The position numbers and the translations under genes are program-made. Shown in pieces: positions 1 to 9,194 of a stretch of 64,000 nucleotides of DNA. The notes beneath the pieces were generated by a model that saw only the letters and a program-made list of their open reading frames with translations, was not told where the DNA came from and ran no database searches. The DNA is from Candidatus Methanomethylophilus alvi Mx1201 (GTDB lineage: Archaea > Thermoplasmatota > Thermoplasmata > Methanomassiliicoccales > Methanomethylophilaceae), in NCBI RefSeq assembly GCF_000300255.2, contig NC_020913.1:618692-682691 (forward strand). Direction: 5' to 3'. Positions within the stretch are counted from its first letter, which is position 1; each line of letters begins with the position of its first letter.

Positions 1-1645
1 CAAGGACCGCGCCATCACCAGGGACATGTCCTGGGGCATACCCATCCCGGTGGAGGGCGAGGAATGGAAGGACAAGGTGATCTACGTATGGTTCGACGCG
101 GTCATCGGATACCTCAGCACGACCATCGCCCACTCCAGGGACATCGGGCAGCCCGATTACTGGAAGACCTTCTGGGAGAATCCCGACTGCAAGCACTACT
201 ACTTCATCGGGAAGGACAACATCCCGTTCCACAGCATCATCTGGCCCGCCATGCTCATGGGTATGAGGCAGGGACTCAACCTGCCTTACGACATCCCGGC
301 CAACGAGTACCTCATGTTCAACGGCGGCAAGCTGTCCAAGAGCAGGAAGGGCGCCGTCACCGACGCCGAATCCATGATCCCCCGGGACATGCCCCGCGTC
401 CTGGAGAAGTTCGACCCCGAGGAGATCAGGTACTATCTGTCCATCATCATGCCCGACACCCACGATGCCGAGTTCTCCTGGTCCGACATGGAGACCAAGG
501 TCAACAGCGAGCTCGTCGCGGCCCTCGGGAACCTGTACCACAGGTGTCTCAGCTTCACCTACAAGAACTTCGGCACCATCCCGGAGAACGACAGCCCCGA
601 CGAGAAGGTGTCCTCCGAGATATTCAAGACGTACACCGAGTACGAGAGGTTCCTCTCCGCATGCGACTTCAAGAAGGCCCTGCAGGCGGTCATGGGTCTG
701 GCGCACTTCGGGAACGAGTACTTCAACTCCTGCACCCCGTGGAAGCTGGTGAAGGAGGACAAGGCCGCCTGCGGCAGGGCCCTCAACGAGAACCTGAGGA
801 TCATCAAGGCCCTCGCCATCATGGCATGGCCCTTCCTGCCCAGGTCCTCCGAGAAGATCTGGGACTACATGGGTCTTCCGGGCACCGTCGAGGAGGCCGG
901 ATACAAGTCCGTCCAGACCCCTCTGCCCGCAGGGACGCGGATGAAGGAACCCGTCCCCGTATACGGCAAGATCGACCTCAAGGTGACCTTCCCGGACCTG
1001 TTCAAGCAGCCGGAGGCGGAGGCCAAGAAGAAGGTCGAGGCCGCCAAGGAGGAGAAGAGGCCCGCCGAGCCGTTCGACGCGTTCAGGAGGCTCGACCTCC
1101 GTGTCGGCAAGGTCGTCTCCGTGGAGGACCATCCGAACGCCGACAAACTGTTCAAGCTGCAGGTGGACGTAGGGGAGGAGACCCCGAGGACCATATGCGC
1201 CGGCCTCAAGGCCTACTACACGAAGGAGCAGATGCTCGGGAGGAAGGCGATAGTCGTCACCAACCTCGCCCCGCGCCCCCTCAGAGGGGTGGAGTCGTGC
1301 GGGATGCTCCTGGCGGCCGACGACGAGGACCTCGGCGGGGACGCCGTGCTGCTCCTGAGGCCTTCCGACCCGGAGATACCCGTGGGCACCAGGTTCAACT
1401 GCGGTCTCGAGAACTCCGGCGACGTGATAGATTACAAGAAGCACTTCTCCGCGGTGACCATGAAGGTGTCCTCGGTGAAGGACGGTGTCTTCGTCTCCGA
1501 GGGTGCCGGCATCGAACTGCCCGCCGGGGCGCCTGCACGCGTCGCGGCCGTGGTGGACGGGGGCAGGGTCCTCGTCCTCGGCGACGGGAAGGGATGCGTG
1601 GCCACCGTGGACGGCGACATCAAGGACGGGGCAGGCGTCAGATGA
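1..1645 (+). CDS. metG: Methionyl-tRNA synthetase, 5' end outside window
   Basis: Charges tRNA-Met with methionine in the cytoplasm. The frame is already open at base 2, so the N-terminus with the HIGH signature lies before the window. Visible are the second half of the class I catalytic domain with the KLSKS signature (near base 330, the KMSKS loop), the helical anticodon-binding domain, a charged Ala/Lys/Glu linker, and from about base 1075 a C-terminal EMAP-II/Trbp111-type tRNA-binding domain ([14 protein letters not shown]..., [14 protein letters not shown]). The stop TGA overlaps the start of the next gene (ATGA), so the two are translationally coupled. GC-rich coding typical of the chromosomal backbone. 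Identification is firm; only the true start is unseen. Confidence 0.97.
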   Translation, partial: KDRAITRDMSWGIPIPVEGEEWKDKVIYVWFDAVIGYLSTTIAHSRDIGQPDYWKTFWENPDCKHYYFIGKDNIPFHSIIWPAMLMGMRQGLNLPYDIPANEYLMFNGGKLSKSRKGAVTDAESMIPRDMPRVLEKFDPEEIRYYLSIIMPDTHDAEFSWSDMETKVNSELVAALGNLYHRCLSFTYKNFGTIPENDSPDEKVSSEIFKTYTEYERFLSACDFKKALQAVMGLAHFGNEYFNSCTPWKLVKEDKAACGRALNENLRIIKALAIMAWPFLPRSSEKIWDYMGLPGTVEEAGYKSVQTPLPAGTRMKEPVPVYGKIDLKVTFPDLFKQPEAEAKKKVEAAKEEKRPAEPFDAFRRLDLRVGKVVSVEDHPNADKLFKLQVDVGEETPRTICAGLKAYYTKEQMLGRKAIVVTNLAPRPLRGVESCGMLLAADDEDLGGDAVLLLRPSDPEIPVGTRFNCGLENSGDVIDYKKHFSAVTMKVSSVKDGVFVSEGAGIELPAGAPARVAAVVDGGRVLVLGDGKGCVATVDGDIKDGAGVR

Positions 1646-2298
1646 TCGCCGACCTGCATGTCCACACGAACTATTCGAACGACGGGAAGTCGACCCCCCA
1701 GCAGGTCATAGATGCCTGCATCGAGAGGGGAATAGGCTGCGTGGCGATAACCGATCACAACAGCTTCAAGGCCTATTTCGACGTGAAGGACAACGGCAAG
1801 GTCATAGTGATCCCCGCGGAGGAGGTCTCCTCCACGGAGGGTCACATAGTCGCATTGGGGATAGACAGGGAGATCCCCCGCGGCCTCTCCATCCAGGCCA
1901 CCATAGACGCCATCCACGAGGCGGGAGGGTTCGCATTCGCCGCCCACCCGTACAGGTGGTGGTCGGGTCTGGGGGAGAAGAACACCCTGAAGTACGATTT
2001 CGACGGGACGGAGGCGCTGAACGCACGCTCCGTCAAAAGCGCCAACAGAAGGTCCATGAAGCTCGCCGAGAGGATCGGGAAACCGATAACGGCAGGCTCG
2101 GACGCCCATTCGCCCGGACGTATAGGCTGGGGCAACGTGACCCTTCCGGACGGTCTCGGGACGTGGCAGGAGGTCGTCGCCGCCATCATGGAAAGCAAGG
2201 CGACCGCACACAGCGTATATCGTCATCCGATGGAGACCATACGCTACGGGTTCAAATCCATAGGACAGTGGATCCTACGCGGATTTAAGAGGATGTAA
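1642..2298 (+). CDS. PHP-domain phosphoesterase
   Basis: A compact 218-residue metal-dependent phosphoesterase of the PHP family. The metal-binding motifs occur in the expected order: [12 protein letters not shown] at residues 4-15, ITDHN near 36-40, a Glu pair (PAEEVSS) near 57, AHPYR near 97, and GSDAHSPGR near 155. It is a stand-alone PHP protein of the TrpH/YciV type rather than a polymerase-associated domain. The substrate cannot be told from sequence; family members act on nucleotides, 3',5'-bisphosphates or histidinol phosphate. Its ATG overlaps the metG stop by 4 bases, so it is cotranscribed with metG. Confidence 0.9.
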   Translation: MIADLHVHTNYSNDGKSTPQQVIDACIERGIGCVAITDHNSFKAYFDVKDNGKVIVIPAEEVSSTEGHIVALGIDREIPRGLSIQATIDAIHEAGGFAFAAHPYRWWSGLGEKNTLKYDFDGTEALNARSVKSANRRSMKLAERIGKPITAGSDAHSPGRIGWGNVTLPDGLGTWQEVVAAIMESKATAHSVYRHPMETIRYGFKSIGQWILRGFKRM

Positions 2299-2349
2299 TA
2301 AAAAACCACCATATACTTGCAATCTCAGTGTTTGAATGGCTTTGATCGC

Positions 2350-2997
2350 ATGGACAGAATCATGGAACATCGTTCCAAACCAACAGTGGAATCGATCGGT
2401 TTCTCCGAGGACCGTCTCAAGGATGCATATGGGAGGATGGATATGGAGAACCATCCGTGGGCAAGACATGCATCGAAGGAGATCGAATCACTGGAATCCC
2501 TGTGTTCCACCTTCATTGGAAAGAGGATAATGGATGCCGGTTGCGGAAGAGGTCGTCATTCTCTGTCGATAGCGAAGAAATATCCCTCCTCCTCGATTCT
2601 GGGCGTGGATTATTCGGAAGCCAACATATCGTCGGCATTGTCCAAGAAAGACGGACTCTCCAACGTCGAATTCGAAGTGTCCGATCTGAGGGATTATCGT
2701 CCCGACAGGACTTTCGATATCGTGCTGTGTCTGTACGATGTCATCGGTTCCTTCCCCGATGATTCTGATAACGAGGCGATCGTGGAGACTCTTGCATCAT
2801 GTTGTGAGATCGGAGGGTATCTTGCGGTATCCGTAATGAACATGGAGCTGACGAGACATCTGGCACATCCTTCCAACATATGTGATGTCGAGTCAGACCC
2901 CAAGGTCCTTTTCGATCTTCCCCCGGGGGATGTCATGCACAAAAGCGGCGACATCTTCGATCCCGATCTCTATTTGATCGATACGACCCGACTTTGA
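2350..2997 (+). pseudogene. Class I SAM methyltransferase, probably 3'-truncated
   Basis: A Rossmann-fold methyltransferase: motif I DAGCGRGRHSL, the acidic GVDYSE strand end, and FDIVLCLYDVIGSF (motif IV region). The substrate is unknown. I prefer the ATG at 2350 because a TATA-like element (CATATACTT, about 2309-2318) sits roughly 25-30 bases upstream of it, giving a very short leader; an in-frame TTG at 2317 lies on that element. The protein stops abruptly after DPDLYLIDTTRL, where relatives usually continue with a further beta-rich C-terminal part. The neighbouring IS transposase begins about 90 bases later, so the end was probably lost to the insertion. It could be a short intact enzyme. 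Confidence 0.6.
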
Positions 2998-4740
2998 CAC
3001 TTATGCCAGATAATCGACCTAGCTTCCGCTGAGATTGCCCCTTATGCGCATGTGCTTCCCTTGTTTCCACTTACGGGGAAACGGGATCAGAAGGTGTCGA
3101 GAGAGGTCTGATCTGCCCTTAATCCCCTGATTTTGCCCTTGATCCTTGCTCTCAGAAGCCTGATCAGGGACGTGAAATTGCTGAAAATCCTCCTCTTGGG
3201 CTCATCACCCTTCACCAGAACCGTAAGTGAGAACGAGCCCAGTTCCTCGCATATGGATTCCGCCGTACGGTTCCGGTATTCCGGATGCAGGAAACGTACC
3301 ATGGAGATGCAGAAAAGTGCAAGGAAACTGATGAGGATCCTTCCCTTGATCGCCATCTCGTTCGTACATCTGGCCGGCCTCCAGTCGATCCCGTGCTTCA
3401 GGTCCCTGAAAGCCCCCTCCACATGATTCCTCGCACGGTACAGTTCGATGGTCTTCTCAGCTGTCAACGGACGGTTCGTCAGGAGCACGAATAATCCCTC
3501 GCGGCCCGTGATCATGCGGTTAACGGCCTCGTCTATCGCCTCTTCCTTCGTTCTGTTGTCCAGCGGGAACTGGTACGAGAGCTTTGTATCGACGAAACAG
3601 TTGGAATTCCGGTACTTCTTACGCGGTTTCTTTCCGGAATCTATGTTCTTCCGGATTATCTCCATCTCCTCCCAGTCGCGTTCCGCTTTGCGTCTGCATC
3701 TCGCCAGCACATCGGCTTTCAGCTTCTCGTTCCTGAAGATGTACCTCCTGCGCTTCAGATTGCCCTCGATCATCTGATACGAGATGGTGCCATCTATCGG
3801 GATCCAATCCTCTTTATGGGAACCGACGAACTTATCGTCCGAAGCATTCAGCTGCAGTCTTGTGACGAATCCCACTCCTTCCTTGTCCAGGAGGGCCGAG
3901 TTCTTTCTCGAATAAGCGCCGTTGTCGAAAACGATCATAGCATCCTTCGGCAGAAGATGCCTGATCTGTTCGAAGGTGTCCTCGAAATGCGTGACATCCA
4001 GTATGTTCCCTGCGTTCACGGTCAATCCTATGGGCATGCCCGACTCACGATCCATGCTCAGGCCTATCGTCACCTGGGGTCTGTCCGGTCTGTGGTCCCT
4101 CGAATAACCTACCCTGACGATACCCTGCTGAGGTGCCTCGAAGAACAGCGACGTCCAATCCATGAAGACGGTGTCCATTTTCACGCCGTACTTCTTCTTC
4201 AGGACGTCCCCGAGATATCTCACGATGGCGTCGGAATTCTCCCCGATCCGCTCTATCGTACGGTAGATGGATCTGGGTGCATTGGCATCCAGACCGTATT
4301 CCTCCCTCACCGCATCCTCTTCGAGGATCCTGTCGATCCTGTTTACGGAGATTCCTGTCATCTCCACGGAATTGGCCACCAATGCTGCCGTTTCGGCAGC
4401 CACCGAATTGCCCTGAACCCTCTTCAATCCGTCGAGAAAGACATCCAATCCCGTGTCCGCGAACACGGCATCCACCACGGTCTTGTTGCCCATGGTCATG
4501 GTGACGTTATCGTTCGGTTCCGGTATCTTTGCGTGTATCTTGTTCCTGTAATTGGTCAAACGGTATCCTTTTCCCGCCAAACCTCAGGTCCCGGAAACCG
4601 TACCTTTATGTTCTTGCAAACATACAGGAAAGACGGCCACGGGGCCTGTTTGGGGTTTGGTCACTTCGAACATCCCGTGACCACTTATGATTCTTTGCCA
4701 GTAATCCGAGAAAACAAAACCGACTCGGGATTGCATTACG
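2990..4740 (-). mobile_element. Insertion sequence, IS1634/IS4-like; ends uncertain
   Basis: The element carries the transposase at 3087-4580. I could not find convincing terminal inverted repeats. Instead the two outer parts share an imperfect direct similarity: CACTTATG followed by CCAGATAATCGA at about 2998-3016, and CACTTATG followed by GCCAGTAATCCGA at about 4680-4708. A hexamer CCGACT occurs at both presumed junctions and might be the target duplication. Boundaries are therefore approximate. The left end lies against the shortened methyltransferase gene. Confidence 0.6.
3087..4580 (-). CDS. IS1634/IS4-superfamily transposase
   Basis: A 497-residue DDE transposase. The acidic residues fit MDWTSLFFE (about 144), IVFDNGAYSRK (about 217) and the C-terminal YRARNHVEGAFRDLKHG, which carries the catalytic Glu with the YREK-like context of the IS4 superfamily. 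The reading frame is intact from a TTG start at 4580 (AGGT just upstream) to a TGA stop. It is a different lineage from the transposases at 4979, 24426 and 41557. The enzyme cuts and rejoins element ends; it may still be functional. Confidence 0.85.
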   Translation of the reverse strand: MAGKGYRLTNYRNKIHAKIPEPNDNVTMTMGNKTVVDAVFADTGLDVFLDGLKRVQGNSVAAETAALVANSVEMTGISVNRIDRILEEDAVREEYGLDANAPRSIYRTIERIGENSDAIVRYLGDVLKKKYGVKMDTVFMDWTSLFFEAPQQGIVRVGYSRDHRPDRPQVTIGLSMDRESGMPIGLTVNAGNILDVTHFEDTFEQIRHLLPKDAMIVFDNGAYSRKNSALLDKEGVGFVTRLQLNASDDKFVGSHKEDWIPIDGTISYQMIEGNLKRRRYIFRNEKLKADVLARCRRKAERDWEEMEIIRKNIDSGKKPRKKYRNSNCFVDTKLSYQFPLDNRTKEEAIDEAVNRMITGREGLFVLLTNRPLTAEKTIELYRARNHVEGAFRDLKHGIDWRPARCTNEMAIKGRILISFLALFCISMVRFLHPEYRNRTAESICEELGSFSLTVLVKGDEPKRRIFSNFTSLIRLLRARIKGKIRGLRADQTSLDTF

Positions 4741-4855
4741 CTCTAACTGTCACACTCGGGCTTCGAATGAGTCGTAACGCCTCCTCGCCGGCAACAGATG
4801 TCACCGTTCAGAGGACTTCTTCTTTCCGAAATCGGAAAGGTAGCAGGTTTTTGTT

Positions 4856-4862
4856 ATTCAAA
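4856..4862. repeat. Target-site duplication ATTCAAA, left copy
   Basis: ATTCAAA directly precedes the IS left end at 4863, and an identical copy follows the right end at 6683-6689. The 7-bp size equals that of the related element at 24398-26231. Confidence 0.85.
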
Positions 4863-4953
4863 CCTAAATTTTCGATTTGTGGTACTACACTGATTTTCTG
4901 ATCTTTTCTTTTTATATACTGTATATAAATGATTTATAAAGAAGAAGGTATAA

Positions 4954-4971
4954 ATATGTAGCCATACATAT
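4954..4971 (+). promoter_or_regulatory. Dyad in IS leader upstream of transposase
   Basis: ATATGTA (4954-4960), spacer GCCA, TACATAT (4965-4971), 7 bases before the transposase ATG. A TATA-like ATTTATAAAG lies at about 4931-4940. The related IS at 24398-26231 has an even better dyad in the same place (26113-26132), so it is a conserved part of the element: a repressor site or a hairpin over the start. Confidence 0.6.
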
Positions 4972-4978
4972 ACCTACT

Positions 4979-6655
4979 ATGCCCAGTATTTACTATATCG
5001 AACGCAACGGGAACAAATATGCCTACCAGAGCACTTCAAAGAGGGTTCCAGGCAAGAAATCACCCGTTACAGAGAAGATATACTTGGGCAAAGTCGATCC
5101 CGAGACAGGAAACATCATTCCTAAAGAGAACAGGACTCCTCCGAAAGAGGAGTATGTCAAGGACTACGGGAGCATCGCTGTATTGGACAAGGTGCAGGAT
5201 GATCTCGGACTTTTCGAAGATCTCAAAGCCTGTTTTCCGGACATCGCGGAAAAGATCATGGCCGCAGCAATCTCGCAATGTCTGGAGGCAACCCCGTTCT
5301 CGGATATCGAATACATAATCGATGGCAGCACCATAGCGGAGCTTTACAAGCTCCGCGGAAACCTGTCGTCTGCAGCAATGAGCGAACTTTCCAAGGAACT
5401 CGGACAGAGGCTGAGTTCGATGGATCATTTCTTCACGCAGCGCGTGAAAAGGTCCGTAGATGGGAAACTGATTCTCGATCTGACCTCGGTTTCTTCTTAT
5501 TCGGACATGAAAGGTTATTCGGAATGGGGACACAACCGTGATGGAGAGGATCTCAGACAGACGGGGATCGCACTCGTAACCGATGGGAGGGGCATACCGA
5601 TGGTGTTCTCGATGTTACCCGGATCGATAGCCGACTCCACGGTGCTTGAAAGCACCGTGGAATATCTCGAGGACCTCGGATGCTCCGGAAGGTTCGTGAT
5701 GGATAGAGGTTTCGAGAACGCACACAATGTTAACTCGCTGCTTCAGAGGAATGTGCTGTTCACCATGCCTTCCAACATCAGGGAGGAACCGATCAAGAAG
5801 CTGCTCACAAGAGCAGCTTCCGACATGAAAAGCTCTGAAGCGTTCAGATTCCATGAAGGGAATACCTACAAGGTGGCCGAATACGAGGTCGGTGTGGTGT
5901 CAGTCGACGGAAAGGATGAATATATCGTCGAAGTTCCCCGCAACCACAAGGATTCTGCAGCGATCGACAGCCGTTTCGCAACATCCAGGAAGTTCAGGGC
6001 ATTCGTCGTCTTTGATCCCAAGAAAGCTTCCAACGACCTTGATGCGGTTATGGAGATGGTTTCCGATATCGAACTAAAATACGAGAATACGAAACCACGT
6101 GATCCTGCAAAGGTCTATTCCAAACTGCCTGCCTTTGTGAGGAGGTATGTGGACTATTCTGTCGACGAAGAAGGTTTCATGCACATCGAAAGGAAGCAGA
6201 ACTCGTTCACCTTTGCCGACAACCGTGCCGGATACTTCGTGATGTTCGCTTCTGAAGGTACCACCTGGGAGCAGATGATGTCATCGTACGATGTCAGGGA
6301 CTGGGTGGAGAAGGCATTTGATGTCTACAAGACGGACCTGGACGGGTCCAGGTCCCGTACCGGGAATCCGGATTCGGCCCGCGGTCGCCTGTTCATCAAG
6401 TTCATTGCGATGATCATGAGGATCGAGGTGCAGAACATCCTGAGGGATCATGACAAGGAGACCCTGCGTACCAAGAACAGGAAGGATTCCGTCAACGGCA
6501 AGACCGTTGACGAACTCTTCCGCACCCTGTCAACTGTTTCCGCCATCGGCTTCAAAGGAAACTGGAGACTGTCTCACATCAGCAAAGGTGCAAGGGAAGC
6601 ATTCCGTCTTTTCGGTCTCGATGAACCCAAAAGTGGTCGGATTTCATTATCCTGA
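4979..6655 (+). CDS. IS transposase (IS1634-like), intact
   Basis: A 558-residue transposase with the characteristic N-terminus IYYIERNGNKYAYQST...KIYLGKVDPETG. The DDE-fold core shows LDLTSVSSYS (first Asp), SGRFVMDRGFEN (second Asp) and VRDWVEKAFDVYK (Glu) followed by a helical tail. Compared with the decayed paralogue at 24426-26104 it is colinear over its whole length and lacks that copy's frameshifts. Likely active. It is the only gene in the element and is expressed from the element's own leader. Confidence 0.88.
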   Translation: MPSIYYIERNGNKYAYQSTSKRVPGKKSPVTEKIYLGKVDPETGNIIPKENRTPPKEEYVKDYGSIAVLDKVQDDLGLFEDLKACFPDIAEKIMAAAISQCLEATPFSDIEYIIDGSTIAELYKLRGNLSSAAMSELSKELGQRLSSMDHFFTQRVKRSVDGKLILDLTSVSSYSDMKGYSEWGHNRDGEDLRQTGIALVTDGRGIPMVFSMLPGSIADSTVLESTVEYLEDLGCSGRFVMDRGFENAHNVNSLLQRNVLFTMPSNIREEPIKKLLTRAASDMKSSEAFRFHEGNTYKVAEYEVGVVSVDGKDEYIVEVPRNHKDSAAIDSRFATSRKFRAFVVFDPKKASNDLDAVMEMVSDIELKYENTKPRDPAKVYSKLPAFVRRYVDYSVDEEGFMHIERKQNSFTFADNRAGYFVMFASEGTTWEQMMSSYDVRDWVEKAFDVYKTDLDGSRSRTGNPDSARGRLFIKFIAMIMRIEVQNILRDHDKETLRTKNRKDSVNGKTVDELFRTLSTVSAIGFKGNWRLSHISKGAREAFRLFGLDEPKSGRISLS

Positions 6656-6682
6656 TGTAGCCATAAAATCCGAGAATTTAGG

Positions 6683-6689
6683 ATTCAAA
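6683..6689. repeat. Target-site duplication ATTCAAA, right copy
   Basis: Identical to 4856-4862, immediately outside the right inverted repeat. Confidence 0.85.
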
Positions 6690-6838
6690 GAACGGTTTCC
6701 CGTCCACAGTACTAAGATGCTCAGAGAGCAAAATGATCAGAAGTTCGGGTTTTGTTCTTCACCCGCCCATTGGGGAATCCCTGCTATTGCCAATAAGTAT
6801 AAAAGTTTGTCAATCTCGGAAAATTCGAAACAGAAATT

Positions 6839-7411
6839 TCAGAAGGCACTCCCGTTCGTTATGAAAGAGTCGTCCAGAATATCTACTTCTATGTAATCGG
6901 AACGTGTCTTTGTAAACCAATCAATATGATCTGCATAACGTCCACTCAGATTGATGATTCTCTGATTGTGCGAACCTATCAGATTCCTTTCATAATCACG
7001 GTCTTCGACCTCGAACCTTCCATCGATCACCAAATCTAGATGTTCTATCAGATCCTTCTGAAGATCCTCAACATCTCTGCCGGTGAACATAAGGATCCCC
7101 AATCCGAGATCCTTTATCCCTTTGGCTAGAACCGAAAGATTCCTTTGCAATGTCGGTTCTCCGCCGATGAAGGTCACGCCCTCGATACCATTATCTGCCT
7201 TCGATTTCTGAGCGGAATCCAACAGTTCTGTTAAGCTGACGAGATTTCTTGGTTCGAGTGGTTGGAGTTCGGGATTGCAGCACCCCCTGCAGTTGAAGGT
7301 ACATCCTTGGAACCATATCGCCATACGTTTGTATGGTCCCAGGGCCTCGGTGCATAATTTCACCGAGGCCACGTTGTAAATCGGTTCAGTCGAATTCGAA
7401 TTCAAGGTCAT
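6839..7411 (-). CDS. NrdG-like radical SAM protein
   Basis: A 190-residue radical SAM protein of the NrdG/activase type. It has the cluster motif CTFNCRGC (Cys 37, 41 and 44), preceded by MAIWFQG as in activases, then VTFIGGEPTLQ near 100-110 and GILMFTGRD. Activases reductively cleave SAM to make a 5'-deoxyadenosyl radical and put a glycyl radical on a partner enzyme. No ribonucleotide reductase or glycyl-radical enzyme lies nearby, so its target here is unknown. It is the last gene of the five-gene operon. Its ATG lies 26 bases inside the end of the ClpB-like gene, so a slightly later start is possible. Membership in the operon is clear from the overlap. Confidence 0.8.
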   Translation of the reverse strand: MTLNSNSTEPIYNVASVKLCTEALGPYKRMAIWFQGCTFNCRGCCNPELQPLEPRNLVSLTELLDSAQKSKADNGIEGVTFIGGEPTLQRNLSVLAKGIKDLGLGILMFTGRDVEDLQKDLIEHLDLVIDGRFEVEDRDYERNLIGSHNQRIINLSGRYADHIDWFTKTRSDYIEVDILDDSFITNGSAF

Positions 7412-9194
7412 CGTCCTTTACGATTGCATACAGCACGGCACCCTTCATCCTGTCGAGGTCTTCGTAGTTATCGAAGAGATGTTTTGCAAGAGGTGTCAGC
7501 AGACGGGAGTCCAGGGCATTGAGGATGTCCCTACCGCCCTTGGCAACATCCGCACCGGCGAGGATATAATCACAGAAGCTCTGTTCATTGCGGATTTTCA
7601 GTTCGATTCCGTATTTCTCTCTGATTCCGATCTGCACGGGTTTGATCTTCGATTTGAGGATGTTCTGTGCAAACGAGGGATCGTTGATGAAGTTGAAGGG
7701 CACGATGTTCTCGTAACCAATCCTTCCGAGGATCTCAGGCCTCTTCAGTTCGTTGTCGAAGTAATCCTTGACGATATGTGTGAACTCCTCTGATACGCGG
7801 GCACTGTCAGAACTGTTCTGGACCTCGCTTGCTCCGAGATTCGAGGTGAAGATGATGACCGTGTCGGAGAAATAAGTGGTCTCTCCCCTGTTATCAGTCA
7901 GCCTTCCGTCCTCGAGGATCTGCAGGAAGATGTCAAGGATGCGAGGGTTAGGCTTGGCCGCCTTCTCGATCTCGTCGAACAGCACGACACTGAAAGGCTT
8001 CTCACGGATGGCATTGGTAAGCTGTCCACCCTCCTCGAATCCGACATACCCCGGAGGTGCACCGATCAGCTTCTGGTCGCTGTTCTCCTGGCTGTATTCA
8101 GACATATCGAAACGGATGCATGCGGATTCGTCACCGAAAAGGAACTTTGCAAGTGCCTTCGACAGCTCGGTTTTTCCGACTCCGGTAGGTCCGACGAAGA
8201 AGAAAACTCCCTTGGGCATCGATCTGCTGGAGGACTTGTGCATTCCGGTGACACCCATGAATGCTTTTACGATGGTATCAAATACATGATCGATGGCCTG
8301 ATCTTGACCGATCACTCTTTCACGGAGGATCTTCTTCATCTTCTTGACCTTCTCTGGGTCAAGTTTCTCCCAGGGATTCTCCTTCTCCCCGTATCTGAAG
8401 AGGTAGAATAGTTTCTCGAAGGTCATGGTCTCCTCAGTACGGGACATGTTGGCCATCTGGATGATCTCACGGTTGGTGAAATCGTTCAGCATATCGACAT
8501 AATCCTCGAACTTCCTGCTGTCGGAGATGTCATCCTCGTCCTTCAGAAGGAATCCGGTAGCGACCTTCTTCAGCATCGACCTGCGTTCGTCCATGTCTGG
8601 TTTGGTGAGTGTTATGATACTTACTTCGGGATTTCCTGAATAGAACGACAATGGAAGCATCGAAGCTTTGTTTGCAACGATGATGACAGTTGATTGTCTT
8701 TCCTTGCTGCGGTAACGGGGAATATTGTCCCTAAGTGCCTTGCCCAGCAGGGTGAGGTACTGTCTGTCCTGGGGATCCAACTGTCCTCCGGTAGAGAATA
8801 GGTATTCGGACCAATCAAGGATGAATGCAGTGTGCTTTTCGGGGTCCGACATTGTGCGGTGGACTAGAGCGAACATGTCTCCGAGATCCTTGCAGGCCCC
8901 TGTTGCTGTGGTTTCCGGGATTTCAACATCGCCGAGATCGTAATCATCTCCATCCTGCTGTTCTGGTTCCTCCGTCAGAACCAGGGATTTGACATCCCCC
9001 TGGATGCCTGCGATACGATCCCAGGTCACGATATCGGTGTACCCGCATTCTCCGAGCATTCTGTTCAGTGAACCTTTGATCTCCATCAGTTCGCGGTCGA
9101 TGAGGTAGATGTCGCTGACGTTACCTTCAACGATTATGCATCTTTTGATTCCTGCTTCACGCTTTATCCTGTTGAATGCGTTTGTGATTGACAT
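7386..9194 (-). CDS. ClpB-like AAA+ ATPase with degenerate N-terminal domain
   Basis: A 602-residue protein. Residues about 1-270 resemble a AAA fold that has lost its Walker A loop (CIIVEGNVSDIYL, AFILDWSEYLF, VIIVANKASMLP). From about residue 285 comes a ClpB/ClpA second-ring AAA module: VIGQDQAI, Walker A GPTGVGKT (335-342), substrate-gripping pore loop GYVG (382-385), Walker B VVLFDEIE (403-410), sensor FTSNLG, and a C-terminal small domain with GGRDI. Such modules unfold or remodel proteins. It is too short for a chaperone ClpB and lacks its N domain and M domain, so a dedicated role within this operon is likely. The start overlaps the upstream gene's stop (TGATG). Confidence 0.85.
   Translation of the reverse strand: MSITNAFNRIKREAGIKRCIIVEGNVSDIYLIDRELMEIKGSLNRMLGECGYTDIVTWDRIAGIQGDVKSLVLTEEPEQQDGDDYDLGDVEIPETTATGACKDLGDMFALVHRTMSDPEKHTAFILDWSEYLFSTGGQLDPQDRQYLTLLGKALRDNIPRYRSKERQSTVIIVANKASMLPLSFYSGNPEVSIITLTKPDMDERRSMLKKVATGFLLKDEDDISDSRKFEDYVDMLNDFTNREIIQMANMSRTEETMTFEKLFYLFRYGEKENPWEKLDPEKVKKMKKILRERVIGQDQAIDHVFDTIVKAFMGVTGMHKSSSRSMPKGVFFFVGPTGVGKTELSKALAKFLFGDESACIRFDMSEYSQENSDQKLIGAPPGYVGFEEGGQLTNAIREKPFSVVLFDEIEKAAKPNPRILDIFLQILEDGRLTDNRGETTYFSDTVIIFTSNLGASEVQNSSDSARVSEEFTHIVKDYFDNELKRPEILGRIGYENIVPFNFINDPSFAQNILKSKIKPVQIGIREKYGIELKIRNEQSFCDYILAGADVAKGGRDILNALDSRLLTPLAKHLFDNYEDLDRMKGAVLYAIVKDDDLEFEFD

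Larger units (their letters stand above)
4863..6682 (+). mobile_element. Insertion sequence, intact, with TIRs and 7-bp TSD
   Basis: An 1820-bp element bounded by imperfect inverted repeats beginning CCTAAATTTTCGATTTG on the left and, read inward on the other strand, CCTAAATTCTCGGATTT on the right. ATTCAAA is duplicated on both sides. It is the same IS family as the decayed copy at 24398-26231, whose ends start CCTAAATCTGCGG. It contains one open transposase gene and a promoter/leader with a dyad at 4954-4971. It sits between the first IS and the five-gene operon and interrupts no recognisable gene. Confidence 0.85.

Noticed and set aside
64..2298. 744-codon plus-strand frame across metG and the PHP gene
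   Set aside because: Out of frame with conserved metG; its first part is low-complexity Arg/Gly/His. Only its last 218 codons are real (the PHP gene from 1642).
2995..4710. Direct similarity CACTTATG...CCAG(A/T)AATC(C)GA near both ends of the first IS
   Set aside because: IS ends should be inverted, not direct. Kept only as a possible boundary clue.
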